64,000 nucleotides of DNA from Rhynochetos jubatus (Eukaryota; Chordata; Aves; Eurypygiformes; Rhynochetidae), in assembly GCA_027574665.1 (NCBI GenBank), contig CM050648.1, positions 46,105,200 through 46,169,199 on the forward strand. Reading direction: 5' to 3'. This document shows, one piece after another, positions 24,601 to 37,235 of the stretch; the first letter of the stretch is position 1; each line of letters starts with the position of its first letter. Under the pieces are notes generated by a model. That model saw only the letters and a list, made by a program, of their open reading frames with translations, ran no database searches and was not told the DNA's origin. The position numbers and the translations under genes are program-made.

Positions 24601-27600
24601 TGGTATTACTGCCCTAAAAGGTGAGGGTTTCAGCAGACCAGATTTTTGCTATCGCCTTCCAACAGTTACAACTGCACAATATTAATGTCCTGGGTTGACA
24701 GTTAACTCAAGATCAGCAATGTTGCTATGAAGACATATTCTCTCATGTGGTAGCACTCAGTTTAAAATACACTGTGTAGAGTATTTTATTTCTACTAGAA
24801 ATTACAATTTACACATAAAACTTTGGTTTTATGGACAAGGGCAGGACGTTTCAGGTAAACAGATTTTATTATTTTTTTATTACAAACTGTTGAAATCCTT
24901 GCATGTATTTACAACTTTGAATTATCCTGGGGTTTGGTCAGAATCCAAAATACAGAGATGTGAGCTTAGTAAAAGGGAGCAAAAGCACTTTCTGCTGCCT
25001 GTCTCACTACGTTCAGATCTGTAGCTGTTCTCTACACTGCCAAGTCACACCCCAAACTGAGGAACATTATCTGAGCTAATACTATTGCACTAGTGATCTG
25101 ATGATTAAACTCCTTCTTATTTCCTAGGCTTTAGAGAGACAAATGGGAACAGAATGGCCTGACTAAATTCTACACTAGCTTTCTGGCAGGATTTCTTTGA
25201 GCTTCACCCAAAACTTAAGGGTCTGGGATGTTCTGCTATTCAAAACCTATTTCTGAACTGCAAGATCTATTTCTGTACCTACCTGATACATTTTCTGCCT
25301 TACAAAAAAAGACTCCTACAGTTTCAGTCGTTTTAAATCACTCCCTCCATGCAGCTCAGTTAAATGTGCTGTGATGTGCCTCTTGTTTAACTGGGGAAAA
25401 AGCCCTGCAAAGAGCACGCTTCACTGTCGGCCATACGCAGCCTGAGTGTGTGGAGCCACAATTTCTTCTGCAAGGAAGTTCCTCCCCTTGCACCTTTTGA
25501 CTCAGAACCCTTAATTCTGCAAAATGTGGCGGTTTATAGTATGCTCGTCATAAACCCAGGCATTTAAAGAAAATGGAGGTGAAAGGCTCAATAATCTCTT
25601 TTTCCTCCCATGGCAGCTGGAAGGCTGTCGGGAGGCAGCCACGCTTACCCAAGCCTGCAACCACCCAGCCCCAGCACTGAGCTGGTGTTCCAGCTCATGG
25701 GACCCTGCCTCACCGCTTGGCCCAGTCTGCTCGCTGGTTCGAAGGCACAAGGTTTCTCTTTGCAGCCAGCTCTGTTTGCTTTAAAATCATTAGAAGGTCC
25801 CTTGTGCCAGAATAATTACACTCAGGCTCTTGAAAATCTAAACCTGACCCAAAATGAGTAATTATTTCATTCTGCTTTTAGTCTTTTAGGTTATTTATGT
25901 GATTTACAGATTTTTGCATTGCCAACTGGGAGAAAAAACCCTACTAATGGCTAGCTTAAAACATCTTCCTCCTTCAGCTTCTAATCATGGCTCAGGATTA
26001 CTCCATTTTCCTGCATTAAATGTATCACTGTAACAAAATCGCTCTGAAAAGAAGACTCAGCAGTGAGGTGCAGCACAAACATGGAAAAGAAGGCACGGCT
26101 TCTGCTGGTTTCGTCTCCTTACACATGGCGTAGCTGTAACAGGTTTCTCCTTTTACGAGTAGGTTGTCCCCTGTCTCTGCGCTGACGATTCTCCACCGTC
26201 ACCTTCCCTCATTCACCCACAGACCTTCCTTTCCAGTGTTCAGTGCTCAAGGTGCAGAAACCAGACTTGTTACCCTATTTCACATCACCTCAGCAGTTAG
26301 GGAAGGAGTTTCCAAGTGTCTAGTACACAAGCCCATAGGGATACTTCAGAAATAAGGGTTATGTGTTTTTTAGGATGTGCCTCTACCACCCTTCCGCAGC
26401 CTTCCTGAGGCTGCCCTCCAGGCAAGGCTCTGTGCAGAGCCGGGACCGGGTGCCACAGCTCCCAGCACCTCTAAAGGTCACCTATCAGATCAGGATGGAA
26501 GGCCAATGGTTCCAACAGCTCAAAACTCAATTGGTAGGCCGATGGGCCACCTGGAGAAGCTCTTACCCCTAGGCAACCATGTAAACTAGAGGCAGGTGGA
26601 TCAAGGCCCACACTTTGCTTCTCTTCAGGAGTGACGTGGGCCTCATTAGAGGAAAGGTCTGCCAGAAGGAACGCTCCGCGTTTCAGTACTTTCCCCCTAA
26701 CAGACAAGTGAGCGATGGGCTCTGGCAATGCCTCACTTCAATCAGGTACGCAGGACACCACAGTGTTTTATCAGGCACAAAGCAACAATATGCAAGAGTG
26801 TGGATGAAGCCCAATTAATCTCTCTGAATAACATCAGCAACTGGCCCTGTATGAAGTGCAAACATAACTGCAGCCACAATGCTGATAACATCATTCACAG
26901 AGAATCGTACAGGTAATCTTCATGAACACAGGAAAAACTTGCCACTTAAGTTGGGACAAACAGAAGACGACATACAGAAACAAATGAAGGGAATGAAAAG
27001 GAGCAAGGATTATTGGTGATGTGAGCTAGAAAAGAAGATTTCTTGTATGACTGTTAAGGGACAGATTTGAAGGAAGAGCATCTGGCCATTAGAAAATGCG
27101 AGTCTGCTCCAAGGAATAGCGTAACAGAGGAAAAAACAGCGCACATACGTAGTGAGGATGGAGGGAGAATAGGACAGATGGAAGAGAAGGGAGGCAGAAA
27201 GGGGAAGGCGGTAAGAATACTGGAGGAGTAGGGAAATACAATGAACATACAGCCTGGAGGTCAAGGGGTACCTATCACTGCCCCTCACGCTAAGGCATTG
27301 GAAGTGTTTTCAAAGCCCTCTGAAGCCACTGAATTGTACCTTTGCATCCAGAGTGTGCAGAAGTTGACAGTTACATTTCTAACATGGAAGAAACACACAG
27401 GACTCACAGAATGAAACCTAAACAGGTATTTTCTATCAGCCTACTCACAAACAACACATCATTTTGAAGTAGTACATCAGAGAAGCATTTGGGCACCTCA
27501 CATCTGCTGGCTCACTGCTGATGGGGGAGCTGTGTGTGCACTGCACGAGGAAAGCAAAGAATAGCTGACAAAAGGCGGTAAAAATCAGTTAACACCTTTG

Positions 27601-30600
27601 ATTAGAGGCCAAAGGACTAGGCTTTGTTTCTCAAGACACATGAGGTAGCACATTAAGCTGCTCAGAACTGACACAGCTGGTTATAGGGTGGGATAACACT
27701 CTGAAGAGAGCTATGGCCACACTTCCAGTGAAACAGGAGGCACCCTGACCTTTACATCCATCTCCCTGCCCCAGACAACCTACTGTCTTCTCTCCTACAG
27801 TGCCGCTGAGTGCACACAAACTCACGTGCCCTTCCCACCTGTCACAAACCAGTGGTTTTGGTATGACACTGTCCCACCATACACATCTGTGTAACTGAGG
27901 CAGATGGTATAATGGGCAAAATACCTAATAAGAGCTGGAGAGAGGTTTGCATGCCATATAACCAATGTGATCTAACTGGTTACTTGCTTAAGATAAAAAA
28001 TTACCATTGTTTCAAGACCTCAGTAGTGCTTAAGTGTATTCCCTAAAGCTTGATAATGGAAATCCTGTCAGAAAATTAATACAGGGGATAAAGTAGAATT
28101 TGAAACAGTCCATCTATCAGATATTGGAAAAAAAAAATCCATTTGTGTTGCTATTTAGGGCCATAACATTTCCTTGAATAGGAAATTACACAATATCATT
28201 TTTATTAAGCTTAGATGTTTTCAAACATAAACTTCTTTAAAATAATCCAATTATAGCACATTTTTCATGTTTAAACACATTCCAAATAACGTGTCACTTT
28301 GTATTTTGGAGTACACTGCAAGCACTTGCTCTGCCTAAAAACCATTTGTGTTCACACAGATGAAATCTGATTAGTTTAATTTTGGTGTTACTATTGCTGT
28401 TGAACTTGCCCCCTAGACTGGGAATACAGTTCCTTCAAAGGAAAAAAATCTTCATTTGTCTGTGCTGTTAAATTAGGCACACTAGAAAAGTCAACTAACT
28501 GAAATGGGTTTTTTTCTGGGAAAGCCAGGATCAACCACTGTTTCTCCTTCCAGCCACCAGCAGAGCCCGACCCCGCTCCTATTAGGGAAAAGAAAAGCAG
28601 ACAGGTTTCTCTAACAACACTTCTTCATGAGGATCTTGCTGGTCAGTCTCAGAAAGTCCACAAAGAAGCCAAGAGAATCATATATTTGGTCATCTTCTGT
28701 CAGGCAGAAGACCTTACCAGCGTTCGCTGGCCCAAGCATTTGTACAACATAAGCTCTTCCTCTCGACACCTTTGAAGACTTCAGTGTGCTCATAAATCCT
28801 AAAGAACCGTAAAAGGCACTGATGGCTGATACAAAACCATTAAAAATTTGGCCTTTGGCTACAGAAAAGCGTTCGTTGCTCTGGAGATATACTCTTACAG
28901 ACTATTGCTTTTAAGGATTATTCGTGGCTATTTACCTTTTGAATACATTTACTTTTGTGTGTGTGGAAACACATGCACAACTTTTTTTGCCTTGGTTCTG
29001 TAAATATTCAATTAAGCTAATAAACATTTTAACTGAGACACATTAACTGTGCCAGCGCAATATTTCAGTTTCAATTAACCTTTTAATTTAAATATTCATC
29101 TGCCTACTTTCAATATAATTTAAAGCTGGTAAAAATCCAAGAAATCTTCAATACAAGTGAAAGATAGCCTGAGTGGAATGAAAATAAATTCTGTGGTGAG
29201 ATGTCAGCAGTGATTTCCCGAGCAAATTGACAATAAGGAAGCGTGATGAATTTATGAAGCCTAGGGGTTGTGAAAAAGAAAAAAAAAAACCCCACTTTTA
29301 TTTCTGCTTTGCTCTGCTAACTTCAGCAGAACTAACAATCAAGATGCTCCCAGTTTTCCAGTATTAGCATTCCTCAGCACACTCTCCTATTTCCTGCCGT
29401 TGTCAAAGGGTGCTTCAAAGTCTAATCCGCCGCTTTTCATTCTAAGCAGCACTCCACACCAAAATACCCGTAACTGAAGACGGCTATGGGCTTTTAGTCT
29501 GCACCTCATGACATAAATGTGTGAGAAATAACATTCTTAATTACAGTTAGTAGGTAGGTGGCACTGTGCCTCTCAGCCCTGCAAATCCAGCTGCTTTCAG
29601 TCCAGTGCTTGGCTGCAGCTTGCAGTGAGTGCGGGACGGTCAGCCTCAGAGGCAGGCAGAGTTACTTCAGCATCTCAGGAGATCAGGACACAATTTGGCA
29701 CAATTAGCAGGCAACCTGTTCAGTAAAAGGAAGGGGAGGCTTGTAGTTTGTGCCTCTCTGACTCTGCGTGACCCAATGTGATAGCACTTCTGCCACTTAT
29801 CTTTAATGAAAGAGCCTGTGGCATTTAATCTTTTCTTCACTCATTTTTTCTTTCTGGAAATCATGAAAACCAAAGGAATTCAACCCAAACTCAATCATTT
29901 CTGTTTAACAACATATAGCAAGCCTACGTGATTCACTCTAAGTGTGTCTGTGTGTATATGCACACAGAGATCACATATATGAGGGTTATGTTACATGGGA
30001 CAGGTGGGGAGGGAGAAGGAGTCTTGTCGCATATTAATTAATTAGTATAGCCTGAAGCTGACGGAGGAGGAAGTAGAATCACAGAGAGCAGTTTTTCCTT
30101 AGCACAGATCTGGATAGGACATTTAGTCTTTGACATTCCAAGCCAGAGACTATCTCAGCACAGTTTTACTGGGAGACGAATCTGTGGGAAGAAAATATGC
30201 TCCATTTCCACTCAAAGACCTAACATCTCTGAGAGCCACCTGCTGCCCTGGGCTGTTGGCTAATGGAGCTGTTTCCTCCTTCTTTCACAGGATGTTAATT
30301 CTTCACCCAAAGTAATCGTCTGCACGTAATCCCACATGAATCTCTAGGTTTTAGGGTCTCTGCCCACCCTTCCCACCTCAGAGAGTTTTTCTTCCGGCTG
30401 TATCTCTACTGTTCCATCAGGAAAAGAGGATCTCTTCTCAGGGTACCACAGCATTTGGCATTTTCTCAAGAGACTGTGCTACTGGAAACAGGAGGCTGAA
30501 CAGACTCTTTTGCTCTACAGTGAACTTAAAAAGTTCTCCAAGGTTCACAGCTGCAGAAAAGAACATGCAGCGAGCCAGAAAGTAGAGTAGCTCTAACGCC

Positions 30601-33600
30601 TCATGACCGTTCTGTAGCACAGACTCGTGATCTGTGAGCACTTGGGACCTGGCAACACCGAAGGCAAGTTCCTTGCAGGAAGAATTGTAGGACATTTGAC
30701 CACAGGCAAATAAGCCAGGTGGCGGCTTTGCATCTCTCCCTGAGGCATCCATATACAAGCCTCCCATCCTCGCTCAGTGCCACCGCAGTCAGTGAGCCAG
30801 AGCCTCATTTTCCACAAATTGTTTTGTGTGTTTGACCTGTTTTAGCACACCCTTAAAACCAGAATGGGTATTGGAGCTAGCCCTACAGACATCCAAGATA
30901 AACATCCTGATGCCACAAGCTCTTGTGCTCCATGAAGAACTGAATCAACTTCTCCTGAGATGATTTCATAGCAGACTTCCATCCAAAGAGAACAGATTTC
31001 TTTAATTCTCCATGATGAATGCTTTAAGTGGCTGGACCTTCTGGAAATAACTGGTCCTGAGAGCACAGTTCCTTCTTGTGAAGAAGGCACCCTGGACTGC
31101 TCTCCATATGCCCACCCTTGATCCAAGATGTATGGGGCCCTGGAGACATTAGCTCTCCCTTTGAAAATGCTTTTGCCCATTTTGATTTGAGCCAGATGAA
31201 CACGTGGATGTGGAGCCCAAACTCCTAGAGTTAGCATCTGCTACTGTAATCATCCTTATACATATTTATCCCTAGAAAAATGTCTCAGCCTTCTGACAGC
31301 TGAGTGAGGGACTGGCCTGCTCCTACTGGTGCACATATTCCTACATGGATTAGTCACTGTGAGTTGTTCAGTACTGGAATTTTGCCTACGTTATTATTTG
31401 CATACAAGGCATATACACATCACATTATGTAGACTTAAAATTTTGTGTCTCTTTAGATTCCTAGTGATCAAGATCCCAGATTTCTTTTTTCTCAGAGGCT
31501 GACACACAGTCATGCCAGTCCAATGGATTAATGTTTTTCTTTCCAGCGGAGTCGGTTTGGTTTTTCCTCTTTTCTCTGTGAACCCAAAACTAGTAAAAAA
31601 ATTATAATAAAATATCTGATTTTAATCAGTAGGAGGGCAGATGCAACCTCTTATAATTTGTTTACATTATTAGTGAGTTATAGTTGTAATGACGGGTAAA
31701 ATCTGAATAGCAAACTCGCGCAGTGAAATTATTCTGATGGTACAGTAGTGCATTTTAACAGTATTCCATGACCTTCTCAGCTGGCCCACATACAGAAGGC
31801 ACCCATACGTTATAAAGAATGATTATGTGTTTTACTGCACCTTTCAGAGGTTTCAGTCAGCGCTGGGTACTAACACATTGTGCAGTTTATAGACATATAA
31901 GACACTGACCCTTGTTTTGAAGGTTTTATAAAAGATTCAATGGGATTGATGAGACACTTTGGTGAAGGAAACTACCTTTTGCTGACAGTGCTCATGTTCT
32001 TTCTGTTCACCAGGCTTCACCAAGAATATTATTTTCCAGACCCATATTTCCATAATCTCTTACCTTTTTGCTACTCTAGTAAAGCTGAGTAGCCAGACAT
32101 CCTTTTCTATCTTGTTTTGCTACTGTTGCTTAACAATGAAGGTCCTAACCAAGACTTTCCCTTCCTTGTAATAAACTATCACAGCTCTGATTCCAAAGAC
32201 AAAAGAAACTCATCGAGAGGGAAGTATTTATCAGAGGATGCTTTGTCTCCTTTTATCTATATTCCTTAATTTTTTAATTCCCTGGACAAATTCACCCCTA
32301 GTGCACCTCTGTGGCAGTCAGTTAGTGCATTAGTGACACTATGCTATGAATCACTTGCATCCCTGGTGCCTTACACTCTGGGACACAATGGATGTGCTGT
32401 ATTAGTGATAAAGAGCTCTTGGGTGTTTGAATCAGATTCCTCATTCACCCAATTGAACAAGGCCCCTAAATCCAGATAGATTAAGCTACCTTGATTGCTG
32501 AGATAATTTGATCTCAATTTTCTTCACTCTGCTTGAACTGGTGGAATCAGAGGTAAATCACAGTCCTACTTTCTTGACATTTTCCTTGTACAGCTAATCC
32601 TCTCCTTCAAAGATTTCCACCCTTCCCAAATCCTCATTTTCAAGAATCCCAAAGAAACTCCTTGTGAACCTGTCTCATTCTGGGATCATAAATGGGCTGC
32701 TCATTGAGGCACTTCTTCATTTCACACATTGTCTCCTGGGAGCTGACGGGCAGGATGGCTGCTTCTTTCTTCACCTCTGTGAAAGTCACCTCATTACAGC
32801 CAGCGGAGCCCCATTTAAATCTGAGCTCCGACCATGCCGTACCTACAGCGTGGCATAAAGCACAGTTCCTCTTCGCTTGTGACAAAGTTGCCTACGTCTC
32901 AGACTTGTTTTAGTTACACCATAACTCAGGCTGTTGCTTCTCGCCACCAAAAGGGGTGAGTGGAGGGAAGGCTGACCTTCTCTCTAGTCCTTGGAATGCT
33001 CTAGTCCATAGGAATGCTCCCCATTTGCCTACAGTGGCAATGAGAGTTTTTCAACACAGCATCACCAGGGATATAAATATATCTGGAGAAACAGAAAGGT
33101 CACTTGAAATCTTTTACTCAGAGCGGTGGAGTAAGACTGCACATTTGCACACCCTTGCTACCCCCTGTGTGAAAGTAATGGGCCAGGCCACTGTTTTCTT
33201 ACATTTTATATCCGACTACCACCAACACACTGGAGCCTTTCCCACTGACTGGCTTCGCACACACATCCACACTGTGTTCCTTGTGCTTTCTGACATAACC
33301 AGGCAGGGGATGAGTCTTTAGCCGCACCTAAACCTTCCTAAACCGGCACAAAAATGTCTGGATTTCTGTCTCTGACTCTCGTTACCTGTGTAAGCAGAAG
33401 CGTCTGTGGAGCAGAAATTCAAGGCTCTTAACCACCTCTTACACTGTCGGAAGAGAAAAGCAACTGTTTGGTGAAACAAGCAGGAGCCCGGTGGTAAGGA
33501 AGAAATATGTTCTAAGTTGCAGATAATACAAAGTATTCAAATTGTTGGGAACGCTTCATGGGAAGCAGGAAAAGTATTGAAACAGCTAACTTGAATTTCA

Positions 33601-34476
33601 AGCATCCTCTCCAATATCGTTTTGGTCCCTCAGTCTGTCCCTTTCTAAAGTACTGGTTTGTTCCTCCACCTAATGGATGCTACCTGAAAGCCTGTCACAT
33701 TTAACCTGGTGATGTGTAAAAGTCAAAGAAATGTGAATAGAGAACATGGGAGAGCAAATAGTTTTTTGAGTTTGGTATGGGTCTGAATAAACAGATAAAT
33801 CCAGTGCTGACATTAATTATTTCTATTGACCTGTCTGTGGATACATGGTCAACAGGGTAAAGAACATAATATCCTGTGGCACTGTTTCCACCTCCACCTC
33901 CTTATAGTTGCACTGAAGTTTGTTAAACTGCATTTAACTGTTTAACTGCCAGACTTAAGGAGGTAGCATAAAATCTGAAGGAGAAAATGAGTTGAAAATT
34001 AATTTCTAAGAAGACTTGGGCACCCTGACACAGCTGATCAGGAGAGAGGAAGAAAAGTTAATACATGCTAAAGACAGCAGATCGTTAAAAAGTACTGATA
34101 ATAAAAACCACTAAGCAGGTAAAGCCCTGGACTCTGACTGACAAGAGAGATGTTCTATGTTCTACCACTATGCAGACAGTAACAAACCCAAAACTTGTTC
34201 AACACCTCGCAGTAAACAACAGCAAAAAGCTACATACACTTTGGCATTGACTTGAGGGCAATCCCCTCCTAGTCTATAAGACCGGTCTCTACGCAGTAAG
34301 AGAGTCTCTAACAGTTTAAACCACTGTCAAAGTATTCACATTGTCACATCAGCAAAGTTACTTAAAAAAAACCCACAAAACACTTGGAAAAAAACAAAGA
34401 AAAAACTCTCTGGCAAGTTCTGCCGCCACAGGGAGGAGGGTAAGATCTCAGGTCAATTGATGCAGTTGTACCTTAC
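21667..34476. other. Upstream non-coding region, fourth part
   Basis: About 12.8 kb of mostly AT-rich non-coding sequence. Points of note are a purine-rich stretch at about 27150-27240, and low-complexity but non-repetitive AT-rich segments at about 28060-28300, 28990-29105 and 31630-31745 that look like candidate conserved non-coding elements. An A-rich tract lies near 29274-29290. Open frames such as 30842-31237 and 30438-30767 (both minus) match nothing I know and carry no clear splice sites. No mobile element was recognised with confidence. Confidence 0.5.
28999..29103. promoter_or_regulatory. Candidate AT-rich regulatory element
   Basis: About 105 bp dense in transcription-factor-like cores: GTAAATATT near 29000, CAATTAAG near 29009, TAAACA (forkhead-type) at 29021-29026, a run of TTAA-type sites, and CAATTAACC near 29073. 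It is AT-rich but not a simple repeat and includes an isolated retained CpG (GCGCAATATTTC). This pattern is seen in conserved enhancers, but alignment would be needed to test it. Confidence 0.2.
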
Positions 34477-34843
34477 CTGGTTCTGCAGTTTAATTCCTCC
34501 AAGCACCCGTACTCCTTTCCGCTGAGCACAACATGTGCTGGGAACTGGAGCATTTGACCTTCCCCAGTTCTCCGGCAGAAACACCAGCGTAACCTTTACC
34601 TTCAGCAAGGAGCTGTGCTCATTTTCCCCCTCGTGCTCCGAGCAGAGCAATCTAATACACCTCATCATGTGGTGTGTTGCCATAGCAGCAATGAATCCAG
34701 CTGCTGCAAGACAAAAGACTGACAAAAAGTTGGGTTTTTTTCTCCTGTCCACCCACCCGGTGAAAGTCAGGGTTGTTTTCTTGTGCCGCAAATCTAAGCC
34801 AGAGAGACTCATGCCGCCTGCGAGAGCTAAGTTGGGGCAAAGT
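34477..34843 (-). other. Candidate spliced exon, possibly a DTNA 5' untranslated exon
   Basis: On the minus strand a strong acceptor, TTATGTCTTTCTTTTCAG (AG at 34845-34844), is followed 367 bp later by a strong donor, AACCAG/GTAAGGTA (GT at 34476-34475). The enclosed sequence is richer in CpG than its surroundings and is open from an ATG at 34812 for 112 codons to the donor, starting MSLSGLDLRH. The peptide resembles no protein I know. The strand agrees with DTNA, whose first coding exon has an acceptor directly before the ATG and so needs upstream exons. If spliced straight to 7299 the frame would run into a stop after two codons, making it an upstream ORF that overlaps the DTNA start. It could also be an exon of an unrelated non-coding RNA. 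Confidence 0.3.
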
Positions 34844-36377
34844 CTGAAAAGAAAGACATAATTAAACTATAACGTTTTGCTTTGGGGAATTTGGGGTTCA
34901 TTTTGAAGAAAACAAATGAGTTAATAGTATGAAATCACCACTGATCCCTTAAACAGCTAATCGCTAGATTTCTGCTATTCACTGGTTTCAAAATTTGGGT
35001 CCCTATCTCCATAGGAATTGCAATCACATAATCATGCTCAGCAGGTGGAAATGCCCTGGTATAGCTGCAGAGCCAGTGCAGGTGACAAACACCAGATTTA
35101 CACCTTCGGATACAAAAGAGCCGTGCACTTCCACCCGCTTGGTCTGGAAAAAAACTTTTACAAAATTGTTTGCTTGTGGAACAGAATTGTATTCATCTGG
35201 AAAATGCTAAATAATCATTATTAACAGTGCCCTACTGGATTAAGCCTGAGTACTAACCATAGCAGAGCCTTTTGAGTTAAACATTGATGCTTTACAGCTT
35301 CAAATGAATTCTTGCACTGCTGATAGCTCAGTAATACCTTTCCAAGTCTGCCTTGGGAAGTGTACTAGAAGACAATTACCACCCCTAAGGTCCCACTCTT
35401 GCAACTGCATCTTTGAGAACCAATTCTTCCTGCGAAGCAGGGCCACAGCCTTCCTCCAGCAGTTTCAGCAGACAGAAAAGGAGCCAGGCCTTTCACCTGC
35501 AGGCAGTTTCTTCAGGAGCAGGGACTGAACTGGCAGCAACCTGATATGTGCCATACGAACTGTGTCAGGCTTTTCTGAAGTCATCCTAATAGGGTTTTCC
35601 CAGCAACCAGCCTTCCCCAAAACCTGCTAGGCATTTTGAGTCGTAATACCTGCTTCTTGTTTCCAAGGTAAAAAGCCTGTTCTAGGTGTGACAGACACTA
35701 TTGCTGCAGAAGTGTCTTAAGTAGGAATGTAGCCCTGCAACTGTATCATCAAAAGGTTAACTTTTCTACACATTTTTCCATTGCTTTGAATGAGATGGAA
35801 GATGCAGCAGTAACAGCCTCTACTACCATGGATCTCGTCCCACCCTGTTAGAGACTCCAAAATAAAAATAAAATGGTAACTACTAATTCATTCTCTCTTA
35901 CTGCTTTATGAATAGACTTAAGCTCTGTCCAAGTTAATTCATAATATTTTTACCTTATTTTCATACAGAACCTGCCAAAGCTATTTGTGGAATCTGCATT
36001 TAACTGTAACTGCCAACAAAGGCTGGCTTTGGAGTTCACAGATCTCCAGTTTTGTAGATGTTTGGAGCTGCAGCTGTTCTAAGAAACCTCTGAAGATGGA
36101 AAACAGCAATGCAGGCTCCTGGAAGAGTCACCTTACTTTTCTGTGTAGTAGGTATTTATTTATTTATTCCTTTTTACAATTCTGTCTGGCATTCTGAATA
36201 TAGGGACAAAACACATGGTGCAATAGGATTCTCCACAGAACAATTTCTACAGTTACCCAATGCATATCCTCTTAATTGTGACTACACAGTGGATTTTCTT
36301 TCCCAAACACTATCAGGAGAACAGGTAGGCCATACAGCACATTTGAAGTTGTAAAATGTGATTGAGTTTCAGTTACA
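34844..36377. other. Non-coding stretch between candidate exon and CR1
   Basis: AT-rich non-coding sequence. On the minus strand its left edge supplies the pyrimidine tract of the candidate acceptor at 34844. A short TTTA repeat occurs near 36155-36168. No gene was recognised. Confidence 0.5.
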
Positions 36378-37235
36378 ATCATAGAATTGCTTAGGTTGGA
36401 AAAGACCTTTAAGATTACAATGTCCAACCATTAACCCAACACTGCCGAGTCCACCACTAAACCATGTCCCTAAGCACCACATCTACATGTCTCTTAAATA
36501 CTTCCAGGTACGGTGACTCCACCACCCCCCTGGGCAGCCTGTTCCAATACCTGACAACCCTCCCAGTGAAGTAAATTTTCCTAATATCCAATCTAAACCT
36601 CCCCTGGCACAACTTGAGGCCATTTTCTCTTGTCCTATCGCTTGTTACTTGCGAGAAGACACCAACTCCCACCTCTCTGCAGCCTCCTTTCAGGCAGTTG
36701 TAGAAAGCGATCAGGTCTCCCCTGAGCCTCCTCTTCTTCAGGCTAAATGACCCCAGTTCCCTCAGCCGCTCCTCACAGGACTTGTGCTCCAGACCCTTCC
36801 CCAGCTCCGTTGCCCTTCTCTGGACATGCTCCAGCACCTCAATGTCTTTCTTATAGTGAGGGGCCCAAAACTGAACACAGGATTCAAGGTGTGGCATCAC
36901 CGGTGCCCAGTGCAGGTGCACAATCCCTTCCCTAGTCCTGCTGGCCACACTGTTCCTGATGCAGGCCAGGATGCCATTGGCCTTCTTGGCTACCTGGACA
37001 CACTGTTGGCTCATATCCAGGCGGCTGTTGACCAACACCCCCAGGTCCTTTTCCACCGGGCAGCTTTCCAGCCACTTGTCCCCAAGCCTGTAGCGCTGCC
37101 TGGGGTTGTTGTGACCCAAGCGCAGGACCCGGCACTTGGCCTTGTTAAACCTCATACAGCTGGCCTGGCCCATTGATCCAGATCCATCTGCAGGCAGTTG
37201 TTACACAGTCATTTGCAAACTCTGTGATAAGTACT
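36378..37235 (-). mobile_element. CR1 LINE, 5'-truncated, with long surviving reverse-transcriptase-end frame
   Basis: The minus strand carries a CR1 copy. Its 3' end is at about 36378, where the plus strand reads AATCATAGAATTGCTTAGGT followed by GGAAAAGACCTTT. A 239-codon frame (36457-37173) encodes the C-terminal end of the CR1 ORF2 protein. Landmarks in order are [69 protein letters not shown] and YWNRLP. Upstream of 37173 the CR1 frame continues after a frameshift (a DLDQWA-like segment, then a KFADD-like ITEFAND near 37220), so the 5' limit is about 37235. The catalytic YADD-type region is missing, so the copy cannot act alone. It is in the same orientation as DTNA. CR1 copies are the dominant avian LINE. 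Confidence 0.95.

Noticed and set aside
24684-24720. Second LTR start
   Set aside because: The opening bases recall the LTR family, but the following sequence does not continue the match.
30438-31237. Cluster of minus-strand open frames as a broken gene
   Set aside because: The peptides resemble no family and do not join through plausible splice sites.
34115-34170. MIR-like SINE fragment
   Set aside because: Only a short block resembles the SINE core; too weak to call.
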